From the NCBI RefSeq assembly GCF_000708885.1, contig NZ_JEOE01000001.1, forward strand, positions 248,001 to 312,000: a stretch of 64,000 nt of DNA, written 5' to 3'. A program made the position numbers and the translations under genes. Positions 9,133 to 18,988 of this stretch are shown here, one piece after another. How positions within the stretch are numbered: the stretch's first letter is position 1; each line of letters opens with the position of its first letter. Under the pieces are notes generated by a model. It searched no databases and was not told the origin of the DNA. It was given only the letters and a program-made list of their open reading frames with translations. The stretch comes from Cellulomonas sp. HZM (GTDB lineage Bacteria > Actinomycetota > Actinomycetes > Actinomycetales > Cellulomonadaceae).

Positions 9133-10038
9133 TCAGCGGGCAACGTCCTGAGCCGTGTCCTCGTCGTCCTGCTCGGCCGGGGGTTCCAGCAGGAGGGTCG
9201 TCTCGCGTCCAGGATGCCGGCGCCCGACCACCACGAACGCTACCAGCGCTCCGAGGAAGGCCACGATCGACGTCCAGACGTTGATCCGCAGCCCCAGGAA
9301 GTGGTGCGCCGTGTCCACCCGGAGCAGCTCGATCCAGAACCGGCCCGCCGTGTAGACCATGACGTAGAGCCAGAACACGCGACCGTGGCCCAGCTTGAAC
9401 CGGCGGTCCGCCCACACCAGCAGCGCGGCGCCGAGGAGGTTCCACACCAGCTCGTAGAGGAACGTCGGGTGGTACAGCGTGCCCACCGGGTCCGCCTCGC
9501 GGCCCTCGGCGATCTGGTGCTCACGAGAGATCTGCAGCCCCCACGGAAGCGTGGTCGGGGCGCCGTACAGCTCCTGGTTGAACCAGTTCCCGAGCCGTCC
9601 GATCGCCTGCGCGACGAGCAGCCCCGGTGCGAGCGAGTCCGCGAACGGCGGCAGGCGCACGCCCTGACGCCGCGCGCCGATCCAGGCGCCGACGGCACCG
9701 AGCGCGACCGCACCCCAGATGCCGAGCCCGCCCTCCCAGATCTTGAACGCGTCGAGCGGGTGGCCACCCTCGCCGAAGTAGGCGTCGGGCGACGTGATCA
9801 GGTGGTAGATGCGGCCACCGACGATGCCGAACGGCACCGCCCAGAACGAGATCTCGAGGATCGTGTCCGGGTCGCCGCCGCGCTCGGCCCATCGGCGTCG
9901 CGTGATGACGACGGCGACGACGATCCCGACGAGGATCGCGAGCGCGTAGGCACGCACGGGGAACGGACCGAGATGCCACACACCCTGCGAGGGGCTCGGG
10001 ATCGACGCGAGCACCTGCGTGGTCGACGTGCCGTTCAT
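9133..10038 (-). CDS. lgt: Prolipoprotein diacylglyceryl transferase
   Basis: A 301-residue polytopic inner-membrane enzyme that moves a diacylglyceryl group from phosphatidylglycerol to the lipobox cysteine of prelipoproteins. Family motifs are visible: GGRIYHLIT, the catalytic-region [15 protein letters not shown], and [12 protein letters not shown]. The start is ATG 10038, which overlaps the trpA stop as ATGA; the frame upstream is an artefact of trpA. Lgt following trpA is a known actinobacterial arrangement. Its products here include the FKBP lipoprotein (22468-23346) and the DUF6318-type lipoprotein (39639-40265). The C-terminal 30 residues after the last helix are acidic and poorly conserved. 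Confidence 0.95.
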   Translation of the reverse strand: MNGTSTTQVLASIPSPSQGVWHLGPFPVRAYALAILVGIVVAVVITRRRWAERGGDPDTILEISFWAVPFGIVGGRIYHLITSPDAYFGEGGHPLDAFKIWEGGLGIWGAVALGAVGAWIGARRQGVRLPPFADSLAPGLLVAQAIGRLGNWFNQELYGAPTTLPWGLQISREHQIAEGREADPVGTLYHPTFLYELVWNLLGAALLVWADRRFKLGHGRVFWLYVMVYTAGRFWIELLRVDTAHHFLGLRINVWTSIVAFLGALVAFVVVGRRHPGRETTLLLEPPAEQDDEDTAQDVAR

Positions 10039-10850
10039 CGCGCGCCGGCCACGCCGGCCGCAAGACCTGCGGTCGCCGCAGCGAGCGCGTCGAGACCGGC
10101 GCCCTCGTCGGACGCGTCGAGCAGCGTGCGCACGAGCGCGGAGCCCACGATGACGCCGTCCGCGTAGCGGCCCACCTGTGCGGCCTGCTCGGGTGTCGAG
10201 ACGCCGAGCCCGACGCACACGTTCTGGGCGCCCGCCTCGCGCGTGTCGGCGACGAGCTGCTCGGCCCGCTCGCCCACGCTCGCCCGCACGCCCGTGACGC
10301 CCATCGTCGAGGCCGCGTACACGAAGCCTCGGCTCGCGGCGCTCGTCGACGCGAGGCGCTCCTTCGTCGAGCTGGGCGCGACCAGGAACACGCGGTCGAG
10401 ACCGTGCGCGTCAGACGCTGCGAACCAGTCGGCGGCCTCGTCCGGGATGAGGTCCGGCGTGATGAGTCCAGCTCCTCCGGCCGCCGCGAGGTCCCGCGCG
10501 TACGCGTCGACCCCGTAGCGCAGCACGAGGTTCCAGTAGGTCATGACGAGCACGGGCGCCCCGCGGCCGGCGACCTCCTCGACGGCACGCAACGTGTCGC
10601 TCACGCGTGTGCCGTTCGCGAGTGCCACGTCCGCGGCGCGCTGGATGACGGGACCGTCCATGACCGGGTCGGTGTACGGCATGCCGAGCTCGACGACGTC
10701 GGCCCCGGCGTCGATCATCGTGCGCACCGCCTCGACCGACCCGGGCACCGTCGGGAAGCCGACGGGCAGGTAGCCGACGAGGGCCGCACGGCCCTGGCCG
10801 CGCAGCTCCTCCAGGCGCGCACCCACGTGCGACGTCACCGCGACGGTCAC
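10035..10850 (-). CDS. trpA: Tryptophan synthase alpha chain
   Basis: Cleaves indole-3-glycerol phosphate to indole and glyceraldehyde 3-phosphate in the TrpA2B2 complex. At 271 residues it is normal length. The catalytic acid pair is E54 ([11 protein letters not shown]) and D65 (MDGPVIQ), the same 11-residue spacing as Glu49/Asp60 of the enteric enzyme. GFPT near residue 31 and a phosphate-binding GVTG segment are present. The start is GTG 10850, overlapping trpB's stop as GTGA. The stop overlaps lgt as ATGA, so trpB-trpA-lgt are translationally coupled. Confidence 0.96.
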   Translation of the reverse strand: MTVAVTSHVGARLEELRGQGRAALVGYLPVGFPTVPGSVEAVRTMIDAGADVVELGMPYTDPVMDGPVIQRAADVALANGTRVSDTLRAVEEVAGRGAPVLVMTYWNLVLRYGVDAYARDLAAAGGAGLITPDLIPDEAADWFAASDAHGLDRVFLVAPSSTKERLASTSAASRGFVYAASTMGVTGVRASVGERAEQLVADTREAGAQNVCVGLGVSTPEQAAQVGRYADGVIVGSALVRTLLDASDEGAGLDALAAATAGLAAGVAGAR

Positions 10851-12130
10851 AGCTGCTCCCCCTCGTCGGCCTTCACGACCGGCTCGTCGTCGATGAGACC
10901 GAACCAGGCCGCGGCGGTCGCCACGTCCTTGTCTCCGCGCCCCGAGAGGTTCACCAGCAGGACCGGCTCGTCCGACCACTCGCGCGCCTCGCGCCCGAGC
11001 TGGACCGCGCCCGCCAGCGCGTGTGCCGACTCGATCGCGGGGATGATCCCCTCGGTCCGGCACAGAAGGCGGAAGGCCTCCATGGCTTCGTCGTCGCTCA
11101 CGGGCCGGTACTGCGCGCGCCCGATGTCGTGCAGCCACGCGTGCTCTGGTCCGACGCTCGGGTAGTCGAGTCCCGCCGACACCGAGTGGCTCGGGCGCGT
11201 CTGACCGTCCTCGTCCTGCAGCAGGTACGACCGCGCACCGTGCAGCACGCCCGGCTCGCCGCCGGAGAAGCGCGCGGCGTGCTTGCCCGACGAGATGCCC
11301 AGACCGCCCGCCTCGAACCCGAAGATGCGCACCGACGCGTCGTCGAGGAACGCGTTGAACAGGCCCATCGCGTTGGAACCGCCGCCGACGCACGCCACGA
11401 GCGCGTCGGGCAGCCGCCCGATCTCCGCCTGGAGCTGCGCGCGCGCCTCCTCGCCGATGATCTTGTGGAAGTCGCGGACCATCGTCGGGAACGGGTGCGG
11501 ACCCGTCACGGTGCCGAGCAGGTAGTGCGTCGTCTCGACGTTGGCGACCCAGTCACGCAGCGCCTCGTTGATCGCGTCCTTGAGGGTGCGCGTACCGATC
11601 TTCACCGGCACGACCGTCGCGCCCAGCAGCTCCATGCGGGCGACGTTGAGCGCCTGGCGCTCGGTGTCCTCCTCCCCCATGTACACCGTGCACTCGAGGT
11701 CCATGAGCGCTGCAGCCGTCGCGGTCGCGACGCCGTGCTGGCCGGCGCCGGTCTCCGCGATGAGACGCTTCTTGCCCATGCGCTTCACGAGCAGCGCCTG
11801 GCCCAGCACGTTGTTGATCTTGTGCGAGCCAGTGTGGTTCAGGTCCTCACGCTTGAGGAACACGCGCACGCCCTCACCGACGTGCGCCGCGAACCGCGGC
11901 ACCTCGGTGAGAGGGCTCGGCCGGCCCGTGTAGGTGCGGTGCAGGCGCGCGAGCTCCGCGCCGAACGCCGGATCCGTCTGGGCCTTCGCGTACGCGGTCT
12001 CGAGCTCGTCGAGCGCGGCGACCAGCGCCTCGGGCACCCAACGGCCGCCGAAGTCACCGAAGTAGGGACCGGCGTGGTTCGCGAGCGGGCCGAGCGACGG
12101 CTCGACGGGGACCTCGGGACGACCGCTCAC
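10847..12130 (-). CDS. trpB: Tryptophan synthase beta chain
   Basis: The PLP enzyme that condenses indole with serine to tryptophan. The 427 residues include the PLP lysine K104 in HTGSHKINN and the phosphate-binding loop [10 protein letters not shown] near residue 240. It starts at GTG 12130, overlapping trpC's stop (GTGA), and its own TGA overlaps trpA's GTG. It is a TrpB1-type chain that should pair with the adjacent TrpA. The N-terminal 18 residues are a short variable extension before [14 protein letters not shown]. Confidence 0.97.
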   Translation of the reverse strand: MSGRPEVPVEPSLGPLANHAGPYFGDFGGRWVPEALVAALDELETAYAKAQTDPAFGAELARLHRTYTGRPSPLTEVPRFAAHVGEGVRVFLKREDLNHTGSHKINNVLGQALLVKRMGKKRLIAETGAGQHGVATATAAALMDLECTVYMGEEDTERQALNVARMELLGATVVPVKIGTRTLKDAINEALRDWVANVETTHYLLGTVTGPHPFPTMVRDFHKIIGEEARAQLQAEIGRLPDALVACVGGGSNAMGLFNAFLDDASVRIFGFEAGGLGISSGKHAARFSGGEPGVLHGARSYLLQDEDGQTRPSHSVSAGLDYPSVGPEHAWLHDIGRAQYRPVSDDEAMEAFRLLCRTEGIIPAIESAHALAGAVQLGREAREWSDEPVLLVNLSGRGDKDVATAAAWFGLIDDEPVVKADEGEQL

Positions 12131-12939
12131 TGGCGCACCGCCCGCAGCGACGGGTGCGCACCGGCCGCGACGAGGTCCGCGACCGACTGCCGCGGCGCGT
12201 CGTCGGTCACGAGCGCCTCGCCGACCAGGACGACGTCCGCACCGGCGCGCGCGTAGTCGACCACGTCGTGCGGTCCGCGCACGCCCGACTCGGCGACCTT
12301 CACGATCCCCGACGGGATCGACGGCGCGACGCGCGCGAACGTGGTCCGGTCCACCTCGAGCGAGCGCAGGTCACGCGCGTTGACACCGATGATGCGCGCC
12401 CCGGCGTCGACCGCGCGCGCGACCTCCTCGGAGTCGTGCACCTCGACGAGGGCGGTCATGCCCAGCGAGTGCACGCGGTCGACGAGCGACTCCAGCACGG
12501 TCTGCTCGAGCGCCGCGACGATCAGGAGGACGAGGTCGGCGCCGTGCGCGCGCGCCTCCCACACCTGGTACGGCGTGACGACGAAGTCCTTGCGCAGCAC
12601 CGGGATGTCGACCTTGGCGCGCACGGCGTCGAGGTCGGCGAGCGAGCCCTTGAACCGGCGCTGCTCGGTGAGCACCGAGATCGCCGCGGCCCCGCCCTTC
12701 TCGTACTCGACGGCCAGCGCGGCGGGGTCGGAGATCGTGGCGAGAGCGCCCTTGCTGGGGCTCGACCGCTTGACCTCTGCGATGACGGTGACGGCGTCCT
12801 CGACGCGCAGGCGACCGAGGCACTCGAGGGCCGACGGCTGCTTGACGGCGGCGGCCTTGAGCTCGTCGAGCGTCGTCACCGCCTGCCGCGCGGCGAGGTC
12901 CTCCCGTACGCCCGCGACGATCTCGTCCAGCACGGTCAT
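12127..12939 (-). CDS. trpC: Indole-3-glycerol phosphate synthase
   Basis: Closes the indole ring from carboxyphenylaminodeoxyribulose phosphate in tryptophan synthesis. A monofunctional 270-residue (beta/alpha)8 barrel with no PRA isomerase fused. Active-site segments are [12 protein letters not shown] (E55, K57, K63), VLRKDF and [11 protein letters not shown] 12939 is preceded by GGGGTGAG and overlaps the stop of a possible 30-codon upstream ORF as ATGA. TrpD and the glutamine amidotransferase TrpG are not in this window. Confidence 0.96.
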   Translation of the reverse strand: MTVLDEIVAGVREDLAARQAVTTLDELKAAAVKQPSALECLGRLRVEDAVTVIAEVKRSSPSKGALATISDPAALAVEYEKGGAAAISVLTEQRRFKGSLADLDAVRAKVDIPVLRKDFVVTPYQVWEARAHGADLVLLIVAALEQTVLESLVDRVHSLGMTALVEVHDSEEVARAVDAGARIIGVNARDLRSLEVDRTTFARVAPSIPSGIVKVAESGVRGPHDVVDYARAGADVVLVGEALVTDDAPRQSVADLVAAGAHPSLRAVRQ

Positions 12940-13028
12940 CGGCGACTCACCCCTTCGTCACTGCCCTCGGCACCGCTGCGGCCCGCGCACCCGGACGGCA
13001 TGCGGCCGGGGTGCGGGATCTCCGCCAT
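12936..13028 (-). CDS. Possible 30-codon ORF coupled to trpC
   Basis: ATG 13028 (or in-frame ATG 13001) opens a frame of 30 (21) codons, [10 protein letters not shown] then [10 protein letters not shown] and so on, whose TGA overlaps the trpC ATG as ATGA. That overlap type joins nearly every real gene pair in this operon. It holds no tryptophan codons, so it is not a classical attenuator leader. Most codons end in G or C, which means little at this GC content. It could be a small regulator of trpC translation, or chance. Confidence 0.25.
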   Translation of the reverse strand: MAEIPHPGRMPSGCAGRSGAEGSDEGVSRR

Positions 13029-13079
13029 GGTACGGGCGGCCCGGAGTGACCCCGACCACGGCCCGGTGGGTGGGACCGC

Positions 13080-13535
13080 TCAGGGAGCGAGCCACGGTGC
13101 GAGCGACGGGACGTTGCGCAGCACCCAGTAGAAGAGGACGAGCACGAGGATCGTGACGATCCACGACGCCGGCATGGCTCGCGAGCGTTCGCGACCCGTC
13201 CATGCCCGGCGAACCCACAGCACCCATGCGCCGACGACGAACGGCAACGCCACCACCAGCAGCGGGTTCATGCCCCACGCACCGCCGAGGTCGAGGTGCG
13301 CCAGGTCGTGCAACGCCCGGAGCGAGCCGCAGCCCGGGCAGTACATGCCGGTGAGCCAGAGAAAGGGACACGTCGGGTAGTGCCCGGGCCGGTTCGGGTC
13401 GACGACGGCGAGCGTCGCGACGACACCGACCGACACGAGAGCGGCCGCCGCGGGCGCCGCGCACGCGCGCCATGCACGAGGTACCTGCACGTCGGCGACC
13501 GACCCGTGGCCGGTCGCCGACGCGGACGGGTTCAT
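13080..13535 (-). CDS. DUF2752 family membrane protein
   Basis: A 151-residue protein with about three membrane helices. It carries the DUF2752 signature CPFLWLTGMYCPGCGSLRALH near residues 57-77, with paired cysteines in CPGCG and a nearby Cys that may bind metal or form a disulfide. The function is not established. It lies between trpC and a CD225-type protein gene, one base from the latter's stop, so the two are probably co-transcribed. DUF2752 genes are frequent near trpC and CD225/TM2-like genes in actinobacteria, but a role in tryptophan metabolism is not shown. Confidence 0.85.
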   Translation of the reverse strand: MNPSASATGHGSVADVQVPRAWRACAAPAAAALVSVGVVATLAVVDPNRPGHYPTCPFLWLTGMYCPGCGSLRALHDLAHLDLGGAWGMNPLLVVALPFVVGAWVLWVRRAWTGRERSRAMPASWIVTILVLVLFYWVLRNVPSLAPWLAP

Positions 13536-13536
13536 G

Positions 13537-14007
13537 TCAGCTCAGGTCGCCCGAAGTCGCGCGAACCGCGAGGCTGATGCCGCCCAGCACGACGCCGAGC
13601 ACTGCCGCCCAGATCGCGAACTGCTTCGCCTTCTTCGAGGAGGCCTGTGCGCCGACGAAGTCGCCGGCGTTCCACTTCGAGTTCACCTGCGCCGCGAAGA
13701 CGATCGATGCGATACCGAGCGGGAGGCAGCAGAAGATCGTCGAGAGGATCGCCCACACCAGGTAGTTGGGGGGCGGCGCGGAGTAGCCCGTGGGAGACGC
13801 GGGGTTGGCCACCGGGTACCCCGGCTGGCCGTAGGGCGACCCCTGGGGAGCGCCGTACTGGGGCGCGCCGTACTGCGGGGTCCCGTACTGCGGCGCAGCG
13901 GGCGGCTGCGCGGGCTGCCCCGGCGTCGCGTCAGGGGCACGGAACGGGTCGTTCGGGTCCTTCGGCTGCTCGCCGTAGGGGTTCGTCGGCTCGTTCGGCG
14001 TCGTCAT
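13537..14007 (-). CDS. CD225/dispanin family membrane protein
   Basis: A 156-residue protein. Residues 1-75 are a Pro/Gln/Tyr/Gly-rich cytoplasmic-type tail with near repeats of PQYGAPQYG. Two hydrophobic helices follow (about 80-102 and 126-150), with a linker NSKWNAGDFVGAQASSKKAK. The first helix contains FCCLPLGIASIVFA. This is the hallmark CCxP...G pattern of the CD225 (dispanin, IFITM-like) fold, in which paired Cys are palmitoylated in animals. ATG 14007 is preceded by CAGGAGGACCG, a strong ribosome site. The bacterial function is unknown. Confidence 0.8.
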   Translation of the reverse strand: MTTPNEPTNPYGEQPKDPNDPFRAPDATPGQPAQPPAAPQYGTPQYGAPQYGAPQGSPYGQPGYPVANPASPTGYSAPPPNYLVWAILSTIFCCLPLGIASIVFAAQVNSKWNAGDFVGAQASSKKAKQFAIWAAVLGVVLGGISLAVRATSGDLS

Positions 14008-14058
14008 CGGTCCTCCTGGATCGGGTGCGGCCCGCCCGTGCGAGCGGACCGTCGAGCT

Positions 14059-14091
14059 GGCTCGTCCTCCCGGCGCACTGCCGGGCGAGCC
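14059..14091 (-). terminator. Hairpin downstream of the HGxxPAAW-type gene
   Basis: The arms GGCTCG-CCCGGC and GCCGGG-CGAGCC pair across a five-base loop, with a four-base bulge on one arm. It lies 15 bases after the stop at 14106 and before the CD225-type gene, so it may stop or attenuate transcription there. Confidence 0.5.
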
Positions 14092-14105
14092 CCGGGCTCC
14101 ACGTC

Positions 14106-14414
14106 CTAGTGGTGCCCGCCGTTCTTGGCCTCGCGCGCGAGCGTGTGCTCACCGTCCTTGCCGTAACCCATCACCGAGAGCACCTTGCCGAGCACCGGCC
14201 CGGCCAGGGCGATGCCGAGACCGACCCAGAACAGCCACACGAGCGCGAACGTGACGCCGACCGCGGCGATCACGCCGCCGGCGACGACGGTCCACGTGGT
14301 GAACCACGCGGCGAACGTCTTGCCGTGGTTGTGGGGCGGCGCGGTGGGCGGCAGGTGCACGCTCTCCGTGACGGTGGGGTGCTGCGCTCGGTGCGCCAGG
14401 GTGTTGTCAGCCAT
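14106..14414 (-). CDS. HGxxPAAW family small membrane protein
   Basis: A 102-residue protein with two predicted membrane helices (about 36-57 and 60-80). It has the motif HNHGKTFAAWF at residues 28-38, which matches the HGxxPAAW family except that Phe replaces Pro. This small protein is regularly found beside trpC/trpE genes in actinobacteria; its role is unknown. A TACTGT -10 candidate lies at 14449-14454, and AAGGGC precedes the ATG, so this transcript seems to have an untranslated leader, unlike many neighbours. Confidence 0.75.
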   Translation of the reverse strand: MADNTLAHRAQHPTVTESVHLPPTAPPHNHGKTFAAWFTTWTVVAGGVIAAVGVTFALVWLFWVGLGIALAGPVLGKVLSVMGYGKDGEHTLAREAKNGGHH

Positions 14415-14448
14415 AGGTGGTGCCCTTCGTGCGTGGTTCGACGCTCAC

Positions 14449-14454
14449 AGTAGC
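14449..14454 (-). promoter_or_regulatory. Putative -10 box (TACTGT)
   Basis: TACTGT on the minus strand, 35 bases before the ATG of the HGxxPAAW-type gene. No clear -35 can be assigned. Confidence 0.35.
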
Positions 14455-14513
14455 GGACCCGCAGGTCGCGGGCGTGGCGTCGGGGAGGTGGGTGGACGGT
14501 GTCGCGCGCCGGC

Positions 14514-15125
14514 TCACGTCGGGTCGTCGCCCCGGCTCAGCGCGTCCCATGCCGAGCGCTCGTCGGTCACGGCGCCGGCTCCCGGCGCGTCCCCCGTGGT
14601 GCCCTCGTGGCGCCTCGTCGGGCCGGGCCACCGGCGCGACACGACGACGACCCAGACCCCCGCAGCCGCGACGAGCACGCCCAGCGCGACCGCGACGTAC
14701 GGCCACGGCTGCACGTCGACGGCGCCTGCCACGTGCGGCACACCCGTCGCATCGACGAGCGCACGCTCCATCGCGCCGCCCGCGGGGTGCCGGACGACGT
14801 CGAGGCTCGCCCACGCGATCACGACGCCGGCGACGACGACCACCGCGCCGACCACCCATCGGCCCGCACGACCGACCAGCGCGAGCGCGGCGGCGCACGC
14901 GAGCAGCACGAGCGCGGAGGCGGGAGCCCCTGGCACAGCGGCCCCGCCGTGCACGTCGACCCGCAGGGACGGGTCGAGCACCGTCGGCGCGGCAACGCTC
15001 GTCCACACCGGCAGGCACACCAGGCCGACGGCCGCCGCCAGCACGAGCACCAGCCCAGCGGCTCGGCCACGTCCCCCGCGCGACCCTCGCCGCGCGCCGG
15101 GCCCGTCGGTCGCCGGCTCGGTCAC
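14514..15125 (-). CDS. Tryptophan-biosynthesis-associated membrane protein (TIGR02234 type)
   Basis: A 203-residue protein with four predicted membrane helices (about 24-44, 67-87, 91-110 and 145-165) and Pro/Arg-rich termini. It starts at GTG 15125, overlapping trpE's stop as GTGA. A small four-helix protein immediately after trpE matches the TIGR02234 family, known only by its linkage to trp genes in actinobacteria. No catalytic motif is visible. Possible roles are transport or membrane anchoring of pathway enzymes, both guesses. Confidence 0.8.
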   Translation of the reverse strand: MTEPATDGPGARRGSRGGRGRAAGLVLVLAAAVGLVCLPVWTSVAAPTVLDPSLRVDVHGGAAVPGAPASALVLLACAAALALVGRAGRWVVGAVVVVAGVVIAWASLDVVRHPAGGAMERALVDATGVPHVAGAVDVQPWPYVAVALGVLVAAAGVWVVVVSRRWPGPTRRHEGTTGDAPGAGAVTDERSAWDALSRGDDPT

Positions 15126-16660
15126 GGAGCCGCCCGGCGCAGCCGCGACGCGATCTGCACCGCTCGGACCGCCGCGGCCGCCTTGTTGCGCGACTCCTCG
15201 TGCTCGAGCGCCGGCACGGAGTCCGCGACGACGCCCGCACCGGCCTGCACGCTCGCGCGCCCGTCGCGGATCAGCGCTGTGCGGATCGCGATCGCCATGT
15301 CCATCCCGCCGGCGAAGTCGAAGTACCCGACCGTCCCGCCGTAGATGCCGCGCCGCGCCGGCTCGACCTCGTCGATCAGTGCGATCGCGCGCGGCTTCGG
15401 GGCGCCCGAGAGCGTGCCCGCCGGGAACGTCGCGGTGAGCGTCTGCAGCGCGGTGGCGCCGGCACGCAGCCGGCCGACGACGGTCGAGGTGATGTGCATG
15501 ATGTGCGAGTAGCGGCTCACGCTCATGAAGTCGACGACCTCGACGCTCGCGGGCTCGCACACCTTGACCAGGTCGTTGCGGGACAGGTCGACGAGCATGA
15601 TGTGCTCGGCCCGTTCCTTCGGGTCCGCGAGCACCTCGTCGGCCAGCGCGCGGTCCTCCTCGGGCGTCGCGCCGCGCGGCCGTGAGCCCGCGATCGGGAA
15701 CGTCGTGACGTGGCCGTCCGCGACCTTGACGAGCGTCTCGGGCGACGAGCCGACCACCGCGAAGTCGTGGCCGTCCGCGTCCTGGAGCTGCACGTAGTAC
15801 ATGTACGGGCTCGGGTTGATGGTCCGCAGGACCCGGTAGACGTCGAGCGGGTCCGCCGGGCAGTCGAGGTCGAGGCGCTGCGAGAGCACCACCTGGAACA
15901 CCTCGCCGTCGCGGATCGCGTCCTTGCCGAACCGCACCGTCTGCTCGTACTCCTCACGGGTCGAGCGGAACCGCAGCTCGGGCTCGGGCACGTCCGCGAG
16001 GACGGCCACGCCCGGGTCGGCCGGACGCACGAGCCCCGCCTGCATCGCGTCCAGACGGCTCACGGCGTCGGCGTGCGCGTCGTCGACGCGTTCGTCGGTG
16101 TCGTCGAAGTTGATCGCGTTCGCGACGAGCCAGACCGAGCCGTCGTGGTGGTCGACGACCGCCAGGTCGGTCGCGAGCAGGAGGGTCAGCTCGGGGACGT
16201 CGAGCTCCTCGGGAGCCTTGGCGGGCAGCGTGGGCTCCCAGTGCCGCACGACGTCCCACCCGAGCGCACCGACGAGCCCGCCGGTGAGCGGCGGCAGGCC
16301 GGGCAGCGCGGGCGTACGCAGCACGTCGAGGGTGTCGCCCAGCACGTCGAGCACGTCGCCCTCGGTGGGCACCCCGACGGGCACGTCGCCCGTCCAGACG
16401 GCCTGGCCGTCCCGAACGCTCAGCGTCGCGCGGGAGCTCACGCCGACGAACGAGTACCTGCCCCAGGTCCCGTCGCTCTCCGCGGACTCGAGGATGAACG
16501 TCCCCGGCCGGCCGCCGCCGAGCGTGCGGTACAGGCCGACGGGTGTCGTGTCGTCCGCGAGCAGCCTGCGCACGACGGGGATCACGCGACGGCCGTCGGC
16601 GGCCAGCTCCCGGAACTCGTCGACCGCAGGCCACGTCGTGCCCCACCCGATCGTGGTCAT
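15122..16660 (-). CDS. trpE: Anthranilate synthase component I
   Basis: Makes anthranilate from chorismate, using ammonia supplied by a TrpG amidotransferase that is not in this window. The 512 residues include the N-terminal [16 protein letters not shown] region, equivalent to the LLES-type Trp feedback site. The C-terminal chorismate-binding core carries [11 protein letters not shown] and [11 protein letters not shown] near residues 425-450. It overlaps hisI's stop (ATGA) and the next membrane-protein gene (GTGA), forming a coupled hisI-trpE block. No run of Trp codons was found upstream, so classical attenuation is not evident. Confidence 0.96.
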   Translation of the reverse strand: MTTIGWGTTWPAVDEFRELAADGRRVIPVVRRLLADDTTPVGLYRTLGGGRPGTFILESAESDGTWGRYSFVGVSSRATLSVRDGQAVWTGDVPVGVPTEGDVLDVLGDTLDVLRTPALPGLPPLTGGLVGALGWDVVRHWEPTLPAKAPEELDVPELTLLLATDLAVVDHHDGSVWLVANAINFDDTDERVDDAHADAVSRLDAMQAGLVRPADPGVAVLADVPEPELRFRSTREEYEQTVRFGKDAIRDGEVFQVVLSQRLDLDCPADPLDVYRVLRTINPSPYMYYVQLQDADGHDFAVVGSSPETLVKVADGHVTTFPIAGSRPRGATPEEDRALADEVLADPKERAEHIMLVDLSRNDLVKVCEPASVEVVDFMSVSRYSHIMHITSTVVGRLRAGATALQTLTATFPAGTLSGAPKPRAIALIDEVEPARRGIYGGTVGYFDFAGGMDMAIAIRTALIRDGRASVQAGAGVVADSVPALEHEESRNKAAAAVRAVQIASRLRRAAP

Positions 16661-17070
16661 GCCGCCGTCCCGTCGTCGTGCCCGTCCTCGTGCCCGCCGT
16701 CCTGCCCGTCGCCCTGCACGGCCCCGAGGTCACCGCCCGCCTCGAAGCACGTCCGCGAGCCGGTGTGGCACGCGGCGCCCACCTGGTCCACCCGGACGAG
16801 GAGCGCGTCGCCGTCGCAGTCGATGCTGACCGAGCGCACGTGCTGCACGTGACCGGACGTGTCCCCCTTGCGCCAGTACTCGCCCCGCGAGCGGCTCCAG
16901 AACGTCACGCGGCCGGTCGTGAGCGTGCGGCGGACGGCCTCGTCGTCCATCCAGCCGAGCATGAGGACCTCGCGCGTGTCGTGCTGCTGCACGATCGCCG
17001 CGACGAGGCCGTGCTCGTCCCGCTTGAGGCGGGTCGCGACGGCGGGGTCCAGAGCGGTCTGATCAGGCAC
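16657..17070 (-). CDS. hisI: Phosphoribosyl-AMP cyclohydrolase
   Basis: Opens the adenine ring of PR-AMP, the third step of histidine synthesis. A monofunctional 137-residue enzyme without a PR-ATP pyrophosphohydrolase domain. The Mg-binding DCDGD is at 84-88, and the zinc cysteines C85, C101 and C108 keep the 16- and 7-residue spacing of the family. It starts at GTG 17070, where CAGGAT lies six bases upstream (leaderless pattern). The C-terminal 20 residues are an Asp/Gly/His-rich tail. The stop overlaps trpE as ATGA, tying histidine and tryptophan genes together as in other actinobacteria. Confidence 0.95.
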   Translation of the reverse strand: MPDQTALDPAVATRLKRDEHGLVAAIVQQHDTREVLMLGWMDDEAVRRTLTTGRVTFWSRSRGEYWRKGDTSGHVQHVRSVSIDCDGDALLVRVDQVGAACHTGSRTCFEAGGDLGAVQGDGQDGGHEDGHDDGTAA

Positions 17071-17076
17071 GCCCCG

Positions 17077-17082
17077 ATCCTG
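17077..17082 (-). promoter_or_regulatory. Possible leaderless -10 box (CAGGAT) of hisI-trpE
   Basis: CAGGAT on the minus strand, six bases before GTG 17070. It differs from TANNNT in the first base. Confidence 0.35.
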
Positions 17083-17194
17083 CCACGCGCCCGCGCCCGG
17101 ACGGTGCCGGCGTCCAGCGTGCGCCTGCGAGGCGGCACAGGCCGTGCGGGCCGGTGCCGACCCGTGCCGAGCCGCGCGGGGGCAGAGCAGCGTG

Positions 17195-18988
17195 TCAGCG
17201 GGTCTGCGCGACCCATGCCCGGTGCATCGCCGCGTACACGCCGTCGCGCACGACGAGCTCGTCGTGCCGGCCGTGCTCGACGACACGCCCGGCCTCGACG
17301 ACCACGACCTGGTCCGCGGCCTCCGCGGTCGAGAGCCGGTGCGCGATCGTCAGCGTCGTCCGCCCGCGCGCGAGCGACGCGAGCGCTCGTGCGATGCGCA
17401 CCTCGGTCGCGGGGTCCACCGCCGACGTCGCCTCGTCGAGCACCAGCAGGTCGGCGTCGGCGAGGTACGCCCGCGCGAGCGCGACGAGCTGCCGTTCACC
17501 GGCCGAGAGCTGCTCGCCGCGTTGCCCGACCGGCGTCGCCAGGCCCGCCGGGAGCTCGTCGACCCACGCCGCGAGGTCGAGCGCGTCGACCGCGGCCCGC
17601 GCCGCCGCCGGGGCCGACCCACCCTCGGCGACGGATCGGACGCCGTAGGCGATGTTCTCCCCGACCGTGCCGTCGAACAGGAAACCTTCCTGCGGGACGA
17701 GCACCACGCGCCGGCGCAGGTCGCCGTCGCGCACGTCGCGCAGGTCGACCCCGTCCAGCAGCACGCGACCCGCGACCGGGTCGACGAACCGCGCGACGAG
17801 CCGCGCGATGGTCGTCTTGCCCGATCCCGTCGCCCCCACGACCGCGACCGAGGACCCGGCGGGTACCACCAGGTCGATGCCGTGCAGCACGGGCGGCCCG
17901 CCCGGGTACGAGAAGTCGACGCCCGTCAGCTCGACGTGCGCCGGTCCGCGGGGAGACGCGTGACCGCGCTCCCCCGGGTCGGGAACCGTCACGGGTGCCT
18001 CGACGACGCCCAGCACACGGCGCCACCCGGCCGTGGCGTTCTGGAGCTCGTTGAGAACCTCGGTCGCCATCTGCACCGGGCCGGTGAACAGCTGGACCAG
18101 GAACAGGAACGCGACGAGGCGGCCCGCGCTGACGTGCCCCGCGACACCGAGGTACGTGCCCGCGACGACGACGACCGCGAGCACGAGGTTCGCGACGAGG
18201 ACTCCGGACGCGAACACGGACGAGACGAGGTTCTGGGCGCGGACCATCGCCCTGCGCAGCCCGCCGACTGCGGCGTCGATTCGGCCCTGCGTCCGTGCCG
18301 CGGCACCGTACGCCCGGATCGTCTCCGCCCCCACGACCGACTCGGACACCGCGCCCAGCATCGCGCCGTACCGCTCCCGGACCACGCCGTAGCGCGCGTT
18401 GACGCGCTTCTGCAGCGGCTGCAGCACGAGGACCAGCGGGACGAACGCCACCCACACCAGGAGCGTGAGCTGCCAGGACCACAGCGCCATGAGCGTCGTC
18501 GCGACCGCGATCTGCAGCACGCTGACCAGCAGCATGATCCCGCCCCACTGCACGAACAGCGAGATGGTGTCGACGTCGGACGTCACGCGCGACACCAGCG
18601 AGCCGCGACGCTCGGAGCCCTGCGTCAGGACGGACAGGTCGTGCACGTGGCGGAACGCACGCGTGCGCAGCGCGAGCAGACCCGCCTCGCTCGAACGGAA
18701 CAGCCGCACGTTGACCCACGCCGAGCACGCCGCGCCGACGACCAGGCCCAGCGCCGCGAGGGCCGCGAGCGTCGCGACCCGCGCGACGTCCGGGCCGGCC
18801 GCGCCGAGGATGCCCGTGTCGATCGTCTGCTGCACCGCGATCGGGACCAGCACCCGCCCGACGGCGGCGACCACCGCGAGCACGACGGTCAGGACCGCGC
18901 CCTCGACGAGCTGCGGCGAGACCTGCACGCCCCGGCGCAGGGTCGCCAGGACTCCGAGCGTGCTCGCCGGTGCGAGGTCGTGGTTCAT
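17195..18988 (-). CDS. ABC exporter half-transporter, canonical ATPase half
   Basis: A 597-residue half-transporter with six membrane helices (about 1-310) fused to an ATPase domain. Walker A is GATGSGKTT, the Q-loop is VLVPQEGF, the signature is the divergent LSAGERQL, and Walker B plus catalytic Glu is [15 protein letters not shown] 18988 overlaps the upstream gene's stop as ATGA. With that partner it should form a heterodimer in which one ATP site is degenerate, as in TmrAB-type exporters. The canonical site would use this Walker B and the partner's LSGGQ. The substrate cannot be told from sequence. Confidence 0.92.
   Translation of the reverse strand: MNHDLAPASTLGVLATLRRGVQVSPQLVEGAVLTVVLAVVAAVGRVLVPIAVQQTIDTGILGAAGPDVARVATLAALAALGLVVGAACSAWVNVRLFRSSEAGLLALRTRAFRHVHDLSVLTQGSERRGSLVSRVTSDVDTISLFVQWGGIMLLVSVLQIAVATTLMALWSWQLTLLVWVAFVPLVLVLQPLQKRVNARYGVVRERYGAMLGAVSESVVGAETIRAYGAAARTQGRIDAAVGGLRRAMVRAQNLVSSVFASGVLVANLVLAVVVVAGTYLGVAGHVSAGRLVAFLFLVQLFTGPVQMATEVLNELQNATAGWRRVLGVVEAPVTVPDPGERGHASPRGPAHVELTGVDFSYPGGPPVLHGIDLVVPAGSSVAVVGATGSGKTTIARLVARFVDPVAGRVLLDGVDLRDVRDGDLRRRVVLVPQEGFLFDGTVGENIAYGVRSVAEGGSAPAAARAAVDALDLAAWVDELPAGLATPVGQRGEQLSAGERQLVALARAYLADADLLVLDEATSAVDPATEVRIARALASLARGRTTLTIAHRLSTAEAADQVVVVEAGRVVEHGRHDELVVRDGVYAAMHRAWVAQTR

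Noticed and set aside
5289..9284. A 1331-codon open frame on the plus strand
   Set aside because: It lies opposite gltB, which is an unambiguous gene; composition is that of an antisense shadow.
16661..17194. Search for a Trp-codon leader or attenuator before hisI-trpE
   Set aside because: No short ORF with consecutive TGG codons followed by alternative hairpins was found in the gap upstream of hisI.
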